NCBI GenBank assembly: GCA_902559415.1
Contig: CACEHW010000001.1
Coordinates: 1 to 45,381, forward strand
Length of the DNA stretch: 45,381 bases
Reading direction: 5' to 3'
Source: an uncultured Fidelibacterota bacterium
GTDB taxonomy: Bacteria > Fidelibacterota > Marinisomatia > Marinisomatales > UBA1611
The notes below the pieces were generated by a model. The model did no database searches and was not told the DNA's origin. It saw only the letters and a program-made list of their open reading frames with translations. Positions 36,418 through 45,381 of the stretch are shown here, one piece after another; within the stretch, counting starts at the first letter, position 1, and each line of letters begins with the position of its first letter. Position numbers and translations under genes: made by a program.

Positions 36418-37872
36418 ATGTTAAAAAATATGAAACATATCATACTATTTGCGTCCCTAATTGTAATGGGGATAGAGGCGTCAGTGCTTGAAGATATCAA
36501 GTATGATCCTAAGAGCAATGGTTTAATGATTAGCATTGAATATTCTGATCCTATCCCTGACGATAATATCATTGGTTGGAAATCAGATAGAAACTGGCTT
36601 TACATTACATTATTAGGTGTTAAGCATGTAAATGATATACATCCTAAGTCTGATCCAAATAATTTGATCAAAGAATTAGTCATAGATAGTTTTGATGAAT
36701 CTGTACAGATAGCTGTCTTATTAACGAAAAAAATTCATTGGTATGATATTATAAATAGTGAAGGCACTTCATCTGCTGTAGTCTTTATCCACACTGAAAT
36801 GAAAAATAGTATGCAGGCTAATTTGAAAGAGCATTTAGATAAAAATGGTAAATCTGTGTTCTCTGTTGTATCTCAGGAAGGGTTTCCAACATACAATACA
36901 AGTTTCCAAGCTGCCTTTAATAAAGCAAGAGAAGAACTTGGGGCAAATGCAATTTTTAGGTTTAAAGGTAAATTATATCACACGAACCATCCAAGCGAAG
37001 TTAATCCTAGCTTAGCTTCTGGGGTTGGCTCTTTAGAGGAAGTTCAAGATATTGATGATATTTTTTCTAATTATGCTGAAGCTACAGAAAAAATAGATAA
37101 TAAAGATTTTAACAAAAATTATTATGGAAAAAATTCAACTAGTGAGGTTGATGAATATTTCATTGAAGAAGATTCTGGAGAAGAATTGGCTGAATGGTCG
37201 GACTTAAATGAAAACAAGAAAAAAGAAAAAACTAAAAGTAGTCTTTCTTTCTGGGATAAAATGACTGCGGCAAGAGAAGATGATGAAAAGGCAAAACTAT
37301 TTGACAATCTAGAGTCTTCTAAAGGTCAATTAATTGAAGAGCTGGCTGATCATTCGATTATAAACGATGATTTAGATGGTAGGATTATAAAAGTTCCAAA
37401 GACATCATGGTGGCAGAAGCTACCTTTTGTATCTATTACAAAAAGTAAATTTGGTGTTTCGAGAAAACCAAAGAATGAAAAAGAATTATTACTTGGTCAA
37501 TCTGCTATAAGGGTTGATGCTAATCTAGAGGGTGTACCTATATATATCGATGGTAGATATGTTGGACATACACCTCTAAAGTCGCCTATTCGTGTTGAGC
37601 CAGGCTGGCATCAAGTGAGTGGGTTCTCTCCTCAATACTTAATGTATCTCAATACTGGTACTATTGATTACGTTTCTAATGATCCCATGTTACAGAATCA
37701 AATATTTGGGACAGAGACTCTATATGTAGAAGGAGGGAAAATTGCTAGATCAGAGATGCGCTTTGATTATGTAGGGCCTTCACTTCCAGTTAAGAAAAAG
37801 GATGGCGGGTGGCTAGTTGGCTTTCCAATTATTTTATCTTTCCTTTCATTAATTGCTTGGGGTGTTGCTTAA
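36418..37872 (+). CDS. PEGA-domain protein with signal peptide and C-terminal TM
   Basis: IRVDANLEGVPIYIDGRYVGHTPLKSPIRVEPGWHQVSGFS is a PEGA motif; C-terminal GWLVGFPIILSFLSLIAWGVA. Confidence 0.8.
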   Translation: MLKNMKHIILFASLIVMGIEASVLEDIKYDPKSNGLMISIEYSDPIPDDNIIGWKSDRNWLYITLLGVKHVNDIHPKSDPNNLIKELVIDSFDESVQIAVLLTKKIHWYDIINSEGTSSAVVFIHTEMKNSMQANLKEHLDKNGKSVFSVVSQEGFPTYNTSFQAAFNKAREELGANAIFRFKGKLYHTNHPSEVNPSLASGVGSLEEVQDIDDIFSNYAEATEKIDNKDFNKNYYGKNSTSEVDEYFIEEDSGEELAEWSDLNENKKKEKTKSSLSFWDKMTAAREDDEKAKLFDNLESSKGQLIEELADHSIINDDLDGRIIKVPKTSWWQKLPFVSITKSKFGVSRKPKNEKELLLGQSAIRVDANLEGVPIYIDGRYVGHTPLKSPIRVEPGWHQVSGFSPQYLMYLNTGTIDYVSNDPMLQNQIFGTETLYVEGGKIARSEMRFDYVGPSLPVKKKDGGWLVGFPIILSFLSLIAWGVA

Positions 37873-37931
37873 TTAATAAGGTTAATTTTTTTTTATTATT
37901 AATTAATTCTTCACATTTTTAGATTATTCCC

Positions 37932-39194
37932 TTGTCTGTTAAAAATAGACTAAAATCCTATATACTTAGTAAAAGTATTGGAAATAAAACAAGAAAAATA
38001 GGTATTGAAGTAGAGTGTTTTATTTTTGATAAAAATAAAAGAAGAATACCAGTTAATAAATGTGATACTTTTTCTGCTTCCGATCTTTTGGAAGAACTTA
38101 ATTTAAATTTTAAAAATTCTGCTGATCAATACTCGCTTGAGCCTGGAGGGCAAATTGAATGGGCAAGCCCTGTTTTTGAAAAAATCCAGGATCTCGATAA
38201 TGCGCTTTCAAAACACAAGCATTCAATCGATAATATTTTAAAAAGAGAAGGCCTTCAGTCTGTATATATTGGTGTTGATCCATTTAATGATCCATCTGAT
38301 ATTGAACTAATCAATCATAAAAAGTATAGTTTAATGAATGCTAATATGGAGAAAAAAGGGACTTTAGGTAAATGGATGATGAGGAATACCTCAAGTATTC
38401 AAATCAACTATGATATCAAAAGTGAAAAGGACATTGAGGAAACCATGTATATATTTGATTGTTTACATCCTGTTTTGTCTTATTTATTTTGTTACAGTCC
38501 ATTTCGCAATGGGGAAATTATTCATGATTTGAACTTTAGAAATCACATATGGGAGAACACAGATAGCGATAGATGCAGATCTTTGATTAATCACGGGATT
38601 TCAGGAGTAGAGGGGCTATTAGATTTGTATTGTGACTTTGTTTATGGAGTGCCTAGTATATTTAAAATTGATAATAAAAATAATATTCAGGGGTCTAATG
38701 TCTCGATTGGTGAAGAATTAAATAAAAAATATTTAAAAGGAGAGCTAAGGGAAGAAGATATAAAGGTTGCGCTACATCAAATATTTACAAATGTTCGTTT
38801 AAAAACTTTAATTGAATTAAGAGATATTGATTGTTTGCCAGTTAAATATGCTATGGCTCCTGTTGCCTTTACCTCTGGATTAATAAATGATATATCTATA
38901 AGGGAACGATTATTAGACGTTTTTAATAATTGGACATTTAATGAAAAGGTCTCTTGGAATAAACTTGCTTCTTCATTGGAGGGTAATAAAATCGGTCCAA
39001 ATAATAAAAAATTTATAGATTGGATTAAATTTTTTAGTGAATTGTCCTTAGAAGGTTTAGCTAAAAGAGGTTTTAGTGAAGAAAAATATTTTTTAGGATT
39101 TTTTGAGAATATTATTTCGAATGGAACTTTTAGCGAGCAGTTTCAAAAAAGGGCTGTAAAATCTAATAAGACTATTGAGGAATTGCTATTTTAA
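37932..39194 (+). CDS. gshA: Glutamate--cysteine ligase, plant/EgtA-type (GCS2)
   Basis: KIGIEVECFIFDKNKRRIPV; YSLEPGGQIEWASPVFEKIQDLDNAL; NTSSIQINYDI; TTG start likely. Confidence 0.82.
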   Translation: MSVKNRLKSYILSKSIGNKTRKIGIEVECFIFDKNKRRIPVNKCDTFSASDLLEELNLNFKNSADQYSLEPGGQIEWASPVFEKIQDLDNALSKHKHSIDNILKREGLQSVYIGVDPFNDPSDIELINHKKYSLMNANMEKKGTLGKWMMRNTSSIQINYDIKSEKDIEETMYIFDCLHPVLSYLFCYSPFRNGEIIHDLNFRNHIWENTDSDRCRSLINHGISGVEGLLDLYCDFVYGVPSIFKIDNKNNIQGSNVSIGEELNKKYLKGELREEDIKVALHQIFTNVRLKTLIELRDIDCLPVKYAMAPVAFTSGLINDISIRERLLDVFNNWTFNEKVSWNKLASSLEGNKIGPNNKKFIDWIKFFSELSLEGLAKRGFSEEKYFLGFFENIISNGTFSEQFQKRAVKSNKTIEELLF

Positions 39195-39289
39195 TAAAAT
39201 TATTTATACTTGATGAAACACAAGGTAAATAAGTTTAATTTTTGACTCATTATGAATGTCTGTTGTATCATTATTAGTTGCTATAAATT

Positions 39290-39955
39290 ATGAAATTATA
39301 CTTTAGCTCAAAAATTTTTCAAAAAGCTTTAGCTGCTTTCTCGGGAGGATTTCTTGTATTGTTTTTAGTTGGTCATCTTGCAGGGAATTTACAATTATTT
39401 ATCCCTGGAGAATTAGGCCAAAAACAGTTCAATGCATATGCTTTGTTTATGACAACAAATCCTGCGGTGATAGCTCTCTCATACGTAACCTACACATCAA
39501 TTATTCTACATTCAATATTAACTGTTTATCTTGTTATAAAATCTAAATTCGCGAGACCTATTAAATATCAGGTTAGTTCAGGGAATAGTAATAGCAGCTG
39601 GGCATCAAGGAATATGGCTTTTTTAGGGACAATGTTATTAATATTTATAATCATACATCTTAGAAGTTTTTGGTATGAGATGCATTTTGGTGATATTGGT
39701 ATAGATAAATGGGGGAATAAAGATTTGCATACTGTAACAGTTTCTGCTTTCCAAAATATTTTTTATACCGGATTTTATATTTTGTCAATGTTAATGCTCT
39801 CTTTTCATTTATCGCATGGAGTCGGGTCTGCATTTCAAACTCTTGGGCTGAACACTTCAAAATATGAAAAGTCTATTACTTTTTTTGGTAAAGGGATAGC
39901 CATCATAATACCATTAATTTTTGCAACCATACCAATTGTACTTTATGTTAGATAG
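39290..39955 (+). CDS. sdhC: Succinate dehydrogenase/fumarate reductase cytochrome b subunit
   Basis: [45 protein letters not shown]; adjacent to sdhAB. Confidence 0.92.
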   Translation: MKLYFSSKIFQKALAAFSGGFLVLFLVGHLAGNLQLFIPGELGQKQFNAYALFMTTNPAVIALSYVTYTSIILHSILTVYLVIKSKFARPIKYQVSSGNSNSSWASRNMAFLGTMLLIFIIIHLRSFWYEMHFGDIGIDKWGNKDLHTVTVSAFQNIFYTGFYILSMLMLSFHLSHGVGSAFQTLGLNTSKYEKSITFFGKGIAIIIPLIFATIPIVLYVR

Positions 39956-41858
39956 CAAAATACCACCAGGAGACTTAGCTAATAAATGGTCTGACTATAA
40001 GTCAAAAGTACCGCTAGTAAGCCCAGCAAATAAGCTTAATATTGATGTTATTATTATTGGTACTGGATTAGCAGGTGCATCTGCAGCATCTTCTCTTGCT
40101 GAAATGGGTTATAATGTAAAAGCTTTTTGTTTTCAAGACAGTCCAAGAAGAGCTCATTCAATTGCAGCTCAGGGTGGTATAAATGCTGCAAAAAACTATC
40201 AAAATGATGGAGATAGCGTCTATCGGTTGTTCTATGACACCATTAAAGGCGGTGATTACAGATCTCGTGAAGCAAACGTTCATAGATTAGCTGAAGTGAG
40301 TACAAACATTATTGATCAGTGTGTAGCGCAAGGAGTGCCATTTGCCAGAGAATATGGTGGGACTCTAGATAACAGATCATTTGGTGGAGTGCAGGTATCT
40401 AGAACATTTTATGCTAGAGGTCAAACGGGGCAGCAACTTTTACTGGGGGCTTATAGTGCTCTAAGTAGACAAATTAGTAAGGGCTCTGTTGAGATGTATA
40501 ATAGACATGAAATGCTTGATGTAGTTATGATTGATGGTGTTGCTAGAGGAATAATCGCAAGAAACTTACTTACGGGACAATATGAGCGCCATTTTGGGCA
40601 TGCAGTTGTATTAGCCACTGGAGGATATGGTAATGTTTTTTATTTATCTACAAATGCAATGGGCAGTAATGTAACAGCAGCATGGAAGGCATATAAAAAA
40701 GGAGCTATGTTTGGCAATCCATGCTTTACTCAAATCCATCCAACTTGTATCCCTGTTTCTGGAGAGTATCAATCTAAATTAACATTGATGTCAGAATCGC
40801 TTAGGAATGATGGGAGAATTTGGGTGCCACTAAAGAAAGGTGACAATAGAGATCCAGAAAGTATACCAGAGGATGAAAGAGATTATTATCTTGAAAGAAG
40901 ATATCCAGCTTTTGGGAATTTAGTCCCTAGAGATATAGCATCAAGAGCTGCAAAAGAAAGATGTGATGAAGGCTATGGAGTTGGCACAACAAAGATGGCA
41001 GTATATTTAGACTTTAAAGATGCAATTAGAAATTTGGGTGAAGACACTGTCCGCTCTCGATATGGTAATCTTTTTCAAATGTATAATAAAATTACAGGAG
41101 ATGACCCCTATAAAACACCAATGAGAATTTACCCAGCTGTACATTATACCATGGGTGGACTATGGGTTGATTATAATCTAATGACCTCTGTCCCTGGTTT
41201 ATACTCTATAGGTGAATCAAATTTTTCCGATCATGGAGCTAATCGATTAGGAGCATCCGCTTTAATGCAAGGCCTTGCAGATGGATATTTTGTTCTACCT
41301 TACACTATTGGAGAATTTTTATCTAAAGATATAAGGACTGAGCGTATTTCTACTGAAGATGAGCATTTTATAAAAGCAGAAAAAGAAGCAAAAAGTAGAA
41401 ACGAAACTTTGCTTAATATTAAAGGTAAAAAGAGTGTTGAAAGTCTACATCGAGAATTAGGTAAAATTATGTGGGATAATTGTGGGATGTCTAGAAATGA
41501 AAAAGATTTAAAGAACGCATTGATTCAAATCAAAGATTTGAAAAAAGATTTTTGGGAGAATGTGTTTGTCCCTGGCTCAGATAGCGAGTTAAACCTTGAA
41601 CTTGAAAAAGCTGGTAGAGTCGCGGATTTCATAGAACTTGGTGAACTTATGATTTATGATGCTTTAGATAGAGAAGAATCTTGCGGAGGGCATTTTCGTG
41701 AAGAACACCAAACTCCAGAGGGAGAGGCCTTAAGAGATGACGAAAATTATACATTTGTATCTGCATGGGAATATAAAGGCGAAGATTTAGAACCAGAGCT
41801 ACACAAAGAAGATTTAAATTATAAAGAAGTCACTCCAACCCAGAGGAGTTATAAATAA
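39945..41858 (+). CDS. sdhA: Succinate dehydrogenase/fumarate reductase flavoprotein subunit
   Basis: [66 protein letters not shown] at 39945 is preferred over the listed TTG at 39921. Confidence 0.96.
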   Translation: MLDSKIPPGDLANKWSDYKSKVPLVSPANKLNIDVIIIGTGLAGASAASSLAEMGYNVKAFCFQDSPRRAHSIAAQGGINAAKNYQNDGDSVYRLFYDTIKGGDYRSREANVHRLAEVSTNIIDQCVAQGVPFAREYGGTLDNRSFGGVQVSRTFYARGQTGQQLLLGAYSALSRQISKGSVEMYNRHEMLDVVMIDGVARGIIARNLLTGQYERHFGHAVVLATGGYGNVFYLSTNAMGSNVTAAWKAYKKGAMFGNPCFTQIHPTCIPVSGEYQSKLTLMSESLRNDGRIWVPLKKGDNRDPESIPEDERDYYLERRYPAFGNLVPRDIASRAAKERCDEGYGVGTTKMAVYLDFKDAIRNLGEDTVRSRYGNLFQMYNKITGDDPYKTPMRIYPAVHYTMGGLWVDYNLMTSVPGLYSIGESNFSDHGANRLGASALMQGLADGYFVLPYTIGEFLSKDIRTERISTEDEHFIKAEKEAKSRNETLLNIKGKKSVESLHRELGKIMWDNCGMSRNEKDLKNALIQIKDLKKDFWENVFVPGSDSELNLELEKAGRVADFIELGELMIYDALDREESCGGHFREEHQTPEGEALRDDENYTFVSAWEYKGEDLEPELHKEDLNYKEVTPTQRSYK

Positions 41859-42611
41859 ATGAAAGAACTTTCAATTAAATTAAAAGTTTGGCGTCAAAAG
41901 AATTCAAAAGACAAAGGAAGATTTATTGATTATGATGTTCCTGGGCTTAACGAACATATGTCATTTTTAGAGATGTTAGATGTTTTAAATGAGCGTCTTA
42001 TATCACTGGGAGAAGAACCAATTGCCTTTGATCATGACTGTAGAGAAGGAATATGTGGGAGCTGCTCTATGGTTATAAATGGTAAGCCTCATGGACCACT
42101 AAAAGGCACAACCACGTGTCAGTTACATATGTATCATTTTAATGATGGTGACAGTATCGTTATCGAACCTTGGAGAGCAAAGCCATTCCCAGTAATTAAA
42201 GACCTAATTGTTGATAGAACCCCCTTTGATAGAATCATACAGTCTGGTGGATATATATCTGTTAATACAGGTAGTGCTCCCGATGGGAATGCTATCCCAA
42301 TTTCTCAAGAAGATGCACTGTATGCTTTTGATGCTGCTGCTTGTATTGGTTGCGGAGCATGTGTTGCTGCCTGCAAAAACGCATCTGCGAGTTTATTTGT
42401 ATCTGCTAAAGTTTCACAATTAGCGTCTTTGCCTCAAGGTCAACCAGAAAGGGATAAGAGAGTTGTCGCTATGGTAGATAAAATGGATGAAGAAGGATTT
42501 GGACATTGTACAAATACGGGTGCTTGTGAAGCCGAATGTCCAAAAGAGATTTCACAAGAATATATTAGAAAGATGAATTGGGAGTATCACAGAGCTAACA
42601 TAAAAGGGTAG
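41859..42611 (+). CDS. sdhB: Succinate dehydrogenase/fumarate reductase iron-sulfur subunit
   Basis: [62 protein letters not shown]. Confidence 0.96.
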   Translation: MKELSIKLKVWRQKNSKDKGRFIDYDVPGLNEHMSFLEMLDVLNERLISLGEEPIAFDHDCREGICGSCSMVINGKPHGPLKGTTTCQLHMYHFNDGDSIVIEPWRAKPFPVIKDLIVDRTPFDRIIQSGGYISVNTGSAPDGNAIPISQEDALYAFDAAACIGCGACVAACKNASASLFVSAKVSQLASLPQGQPERDKRVVAMVDKMDEEGFGHCTNTGACEAECPKEISQEYIRKMNWEYHRANIKG

Positions 42612-42621
42612 TAAGAGAATT

Positions 42622-43236
42622 TTATTTTAATTTAAAATTCACAGGAATTGAAATCCAGACGCCCACCGCTCTTTCTCTTTGTTTAGCAGGTCTAAATCTT
42701 GTTTTCCTTATAGCCTCCATTGCTGCTTCATCTAAACCAGTATTTGGTATTCCCTTTAAAATTATTGTTTCTTTTACTCTACCTTTTTGATCAATAAAAG
42801 CTTGGACTACTACAACCCCTTCAATGCCAGCTTCTTGAGCTATTTCAGGATAAACTGGCCTAATAGCACTAATTGGTTTAGGGGGGTCATCATAAGGAAT
42901 GAATTTTACTTTAGGGCCACTTGGAGCGGGCGGTGCATCCCATGCTTCAAAATCATCAAAATCTAGGTCATCTAATGTTACATCATCTGCAATATCTTCA
43001 TCATCAGTTGGGACTGGGATTGAAGGCCTTGCTGGCGGTGGTGTATTATCAATTTGTTGAGTTTGAGGGATATCTATATTTTCAATCACAATTTGATCTA
43101 CGCTGCCAAACTCAGACTCAGTAACGAATCTTGGAAATACTAAAAATATAAAAACAAGGCTAAATATACCACAAAGTCCGGCGATTCTGACAGTTATGGG
43201 ATACTTACCTTTTAATGGGTTTGTATTCAGCTTCAT
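42622..43236 (-). CDS. tonB: TonB family energy transducer
   Basis: N-terminal TM, Pro/Asp-rich linker, C-terminal RPVYPEIAQEAGIEGVVVVQAFIDQKGRVKETIILKGIPNTGLDEAAMEAIRKTRFRPAKQRERAVGVWISIPVNFKL. Confidence 0.95.
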   Translation of the reverse strand: MKLNTNPLKGKYPITVRIAGLCGIFSLVFIFLVFPRFVTESEFGSVDQIVIENIDIPQTQQIDNTPPPARPSIPVPTDDEDIADDVTLDDLDFDDFEAWDAPPAPSGPKVKFIPYDDPPKPISAIRPVYPEIAQEAGIEGVVVVQAFIDQKGRVKETIILKGIPNTGLDEAAMEAIRKTRFRPAKQRERAVGVWISIPVNFKLK

Positions 43237-43646
43237 TATCGAACTAATGTTTTAGTAGAATAATTAAGCTTAAGCGCGTCAGCTTCTCTAAGTTCTTCAT
43301 GAATAGAAGATATTAGTTCCATTTTTGCTTCTTCATCAGCTTTTAAAGAAACAACTAACTGTGGGTCTGAGACTCTTTTTTCATACATTATTTTAGCAAC
43401 ATCTTGAACTGCAAAAAGTCTATCATTAATAGATACTAGCCCTTCTTTCGAAATCCAAATGTGAGCGGTATGTCTTTTACCTTTTAATTTTTCAATTTTT
43501 TCTGCTTTTGGAATATTTACAGGTAGTCCGGAATATTCACGCAATACTGTTGTTACCATAAAGAATATTAAAAGCATAAAAATAATATCAGGCATTGATG
43601 ATGTTGGTATTTCACTTGATATTTTTGTTTTTCTTGAAAAGTTCAT
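43236..43646 (-). CDS. exbD: ExbD/TolR family biopolymer transporter
   Basis: IPTSSMPDIIFMLLIFFMVTTVLREYSGLPVNIPKAE. Confidence 0.92.
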   Translation of the reverse strand: MNFSRKTKISSEIPTSSMPDIIFMLLIFFMVTTVLREYSGLPVNIPKAEKIEKLKGKRHTAHIWISKEGLVSINDRLFAVQDVAKIMYEKRVSDPQLVVSLKADEEAKMELISSIHEELREADALKLNYSTKTLVR

Positions 43647-44044
43647 TAGTTTGAATTCGCTATAGATATTTTTTTTGCATTAGCAATTTTGAGTTGATCA
43701 ATTACTCTTACATAATCGCTGTAAGCTGTTTTAGGGTGTGCCTTAACAGATACAATTAAAAGAGGGTTTTTGCTCAATCTTTTTTTAACAATTCTATTTA
43801 TTTGCTCTACTTCTGTTGGTTCTTCATCTAGAAGTACCTTCCCTTGAGAATTAATCAAGCAATTTAGAATATTCTTCTTTTTAATTTCTATTTCCACATC
43901 TCCCGCTGGAGGGAGAATTATTCCTAGGCCTTTATCAGTATCTATTGTTGTTGTTACAAGAAAGAATACCAATAATAAGAAGGCAATATCTGCCATAGAA
44001 CCTGTTGGGATCTCTCCACCTTTAAAACGACGATTGCTAATCAT
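43646..44044 (-). CDS. exbD: ExbD/TolR family biopolymer transporter (second copy)
   Basis: IPTGSMADIAFLLLVFFLVTTTIDTDKGLGIILPP. Confidence 0.92.
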   Translation of the reverse strand: MISNRRFKGGEIPTGSMADIAFLLLVFFLVTTTIDTDKGLGIILPPAGDVEIEIKKKNILNCLINSQGKVLLDEEPTEVEQINRIVKKRLSKNPLLIVSVKAHPKTAYSDYVRVIDQLKIANAKKISIANSN

Positions 44045-44054
44045 TTATTAAAAA

Positions 44055-44660
44055 CTATTTTGAGTCTTGGAGATATTCAACAATCTTGATAGACTGTTCT
44101 TCCATATCTAAAATAAGTTTATCAATCATTGAAACAAAAAAGTTTTGTGAAACTTGCATAATCATTGCTACAATTAGTCCAAATGCAGTTGTTAAAAGAG
44201 CTTGGGAAATACCACCAGCAACAACTGCTGGAGATATATCATTTGCCATTTTAATATCTTCAAAAGCTTTAATCATACCAACAACTGTACCGGTAAAACC
44301 AAGCATTGGGGCAATGGTTATTACTGAATTGATCCAAATCATATTTTTTTCAAGGAAAGCCATTTCTAATCCACCTGCATTTTGCACTGCTTTTTCAATT
44401 TCTTCTTTTTGTTTCCCAATCTTTGAAAGCCCTGCTAAAAATATTGATGCAACCGGCCCTGGAGTACTTTCACAAAACTCGATTGCCTTATCCTTTCCTG
44501 AATCATCGTAAATAGTTTTCACATCATCAAAAAACTTATCTGTATCAGAACTTGAATTAACTAACGAGTATGCTCTCTCTCCTACAACAGCTAAACCAAA
44601 AAGTAAGGCTATAAGGATTGGCCACATAAAGCCACCACCTTGTACGAAAAAATCAACCAT
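44055..44660 (-). CDS. exbB: MotA/TolQ/ExbB family proton channel
   Basis: GGGFMWPILIALLFGLAVVGERAYSL; APMLGFTGTVVGMIKAFEDI; ISQALLTTAFGLIVAMIMQVSQNFF. Confidence 0.94.
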   Translation of the reverse strand: MVDFFVQGGGFMWPILIALLFGLAVVGERAYSLVNSSSDTDKFFDDVKTIYDDSGKDKAIEFCESTPGPVASIFLAGLSKIGKQKEEIEKAVQNAGGLEMAFLEKNMIWINSVITIAPMLGFTGTVVGMIKAFEDIKMANDISPAVVAGGISQALLTTAFGLIVAMIMQVSQNFFVSMIDKLILDMEEQSIKIVEYLQDSK

Positions 44661-44738
44661 TTAATACCTCCATAATTATGAAATTATTTGTTTTGTAAAA
44701 ATTTAAATAAGCAATTTTATTTATAATCAGCTTATAAT

Positions 44739-45381
44739 TTAATTACGGTAACCCAAGAATGCATTAGCTTCATTAAAATATTTTATTGCTTCTGAAACCT
44801 GGTTATCAAGCGCAAGTCTAATGCTTGCAGATTCATCTTTCCCCCATATTGTTCCAGCAATTTCACTTTTTATTCTATTGTGAATAAATGATTCGTCCAA
44901 TTGCAAAGAATCAGAATTAAAGGAGATAGAATCACTTTCTAGATAATCAAGGAATTGAGAATACACAGCTTGGTTAACCTGCCAATCATTTTTAAATCTT
45001 ATAAAATTTTTAAATCCCAGATCATTTTGGGTTGCGTACGTTGAAGAAAAATTAAAGATAGGTCTTTCAGGGTTTCTTAAAAGTTTTTGAGTCTCTTTTG
45101 TTAATTTGTTTTTGTAAGGAATATATTTATCAGGAGTTATTCCTCCTCCGCCATAAACTGTTCGTCCTTGTCTGGTTTTATATTGAGGCCTCAGTTTTCT
45201 TAAACTATCTAGTACAGATTCTCTATCGTTTGCATAAAGCTCTTTATAGTAAGTTAGATCATCTCCTTCTTTAAATGGCCTCTGTATTAATCTTCCGCTT
45301 GGAGTGTAATACCTGGCCATTGTTATACGGATTGCTGACCCACCTTCTAATGGTAGTTGTCTTTGCACTAAGCCTTTCCCA
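44739..45381 (-). CDS. C-terminal part of S41 carboxyl-terminal processing peptidase, 5'-truncated by window edge
   Basis: Frame is open to the edge (GKGLVQRQLPLEGGSAIRITMARYYTPSGRLIQRPF), matching the S41/CTP GKGxVQ...LxxGxAxxLTxAxYYTPSGxxIQ motif. Confidence 0.88.
   Translation of the reverse strand, partial: GKGLVQRQLPLEGGSAIRITMARYYTPSGRLIQRPFKEGDDLTYYKELYANDRESVLDSLRKLRPQYKTRQGRTVYGGGGITPDKYIPYKNKLTKETQKLLRNPERPIFNFSSTYATQNDLGFKNFIRFKNDWQVNQAVYSQFLDYLESDSISFNSDSLQLDESFIHNRIKSEIAGTIWGKDESASIRLALDNQVSEAIKYFNEANAFLGYRN

Noticed and set aside
44086-44511. 141-aa + strand ORF antisense to exbB
   Set aside because: exbB is unequivocal; the antisense frame is open because of codon bias and shows no domain.
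1-45381. tRNA, rRNA, transposase or integrase genes
   Set aside because: No cloverleaf, rRNA motif, DDE/tyrosine/serine recombinase ORF or terminal inverted repeats were recognised. A tRNAscan/Infernal run would be decisive.

Overview
This is an AT-rich, densely coding window with about 37 convincing protein genes and no rRNA, tRNA or CRISPR that I could recognise. It comes from a Gram-negative bacterium that uses type IX secretion-type C-terminal sorting domains (PNP..GxYxxxxx..K-type tails, PorV/PorQ-like protein). The style suggests the Fibrobacteres-Chlorobi-Bacteroidetes/Marinimicrobia (SAR406) sphere, but the taxon is an inference. Main blocks: (1) 1-13151, a secreted beta-glucan-degradation locus: PorV-like protein, GH16 lipoprotein, a circularly permuted Fibrobacter-type GH16 lichenase, GH5 with CBM, GH3, and a CotH/LTD protein. 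(2) 13155-19050, housekeeping/accessory genes: MltB-like transglycosylase, M28 peptidase, ApaG, methyltransferase, aldo/keto reductase, Smr protein, TPR lipoprotein. (3) 19189-27153, a compact seven-gene operon with a near-consensus sigma70 promoter and a strong terminator. It encodes three envelope proteins followed by MotA-like, MotB-like, FliF-like (RBM3 plus inserted coiled coil plus FliG-binding-like tail) and FliG-like proteins, and nothing else flagellar. This looks like a stand-alone rotor/stator machine and is the main discovery candidate. (4) ppdK, a SPOR protein, a giant MORN-like repeat protein, an unusual GxGGGYLRTYN repeat protein, a YD-repeat-like protein and a PEGA protein. (5) A glutamate-cysteine ligase, sdhCAB, ExbB/ExbD/ExbD/TonB and the end of an S41 peptidase. 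All homology calls were made by eye from the translations; no searches were run.
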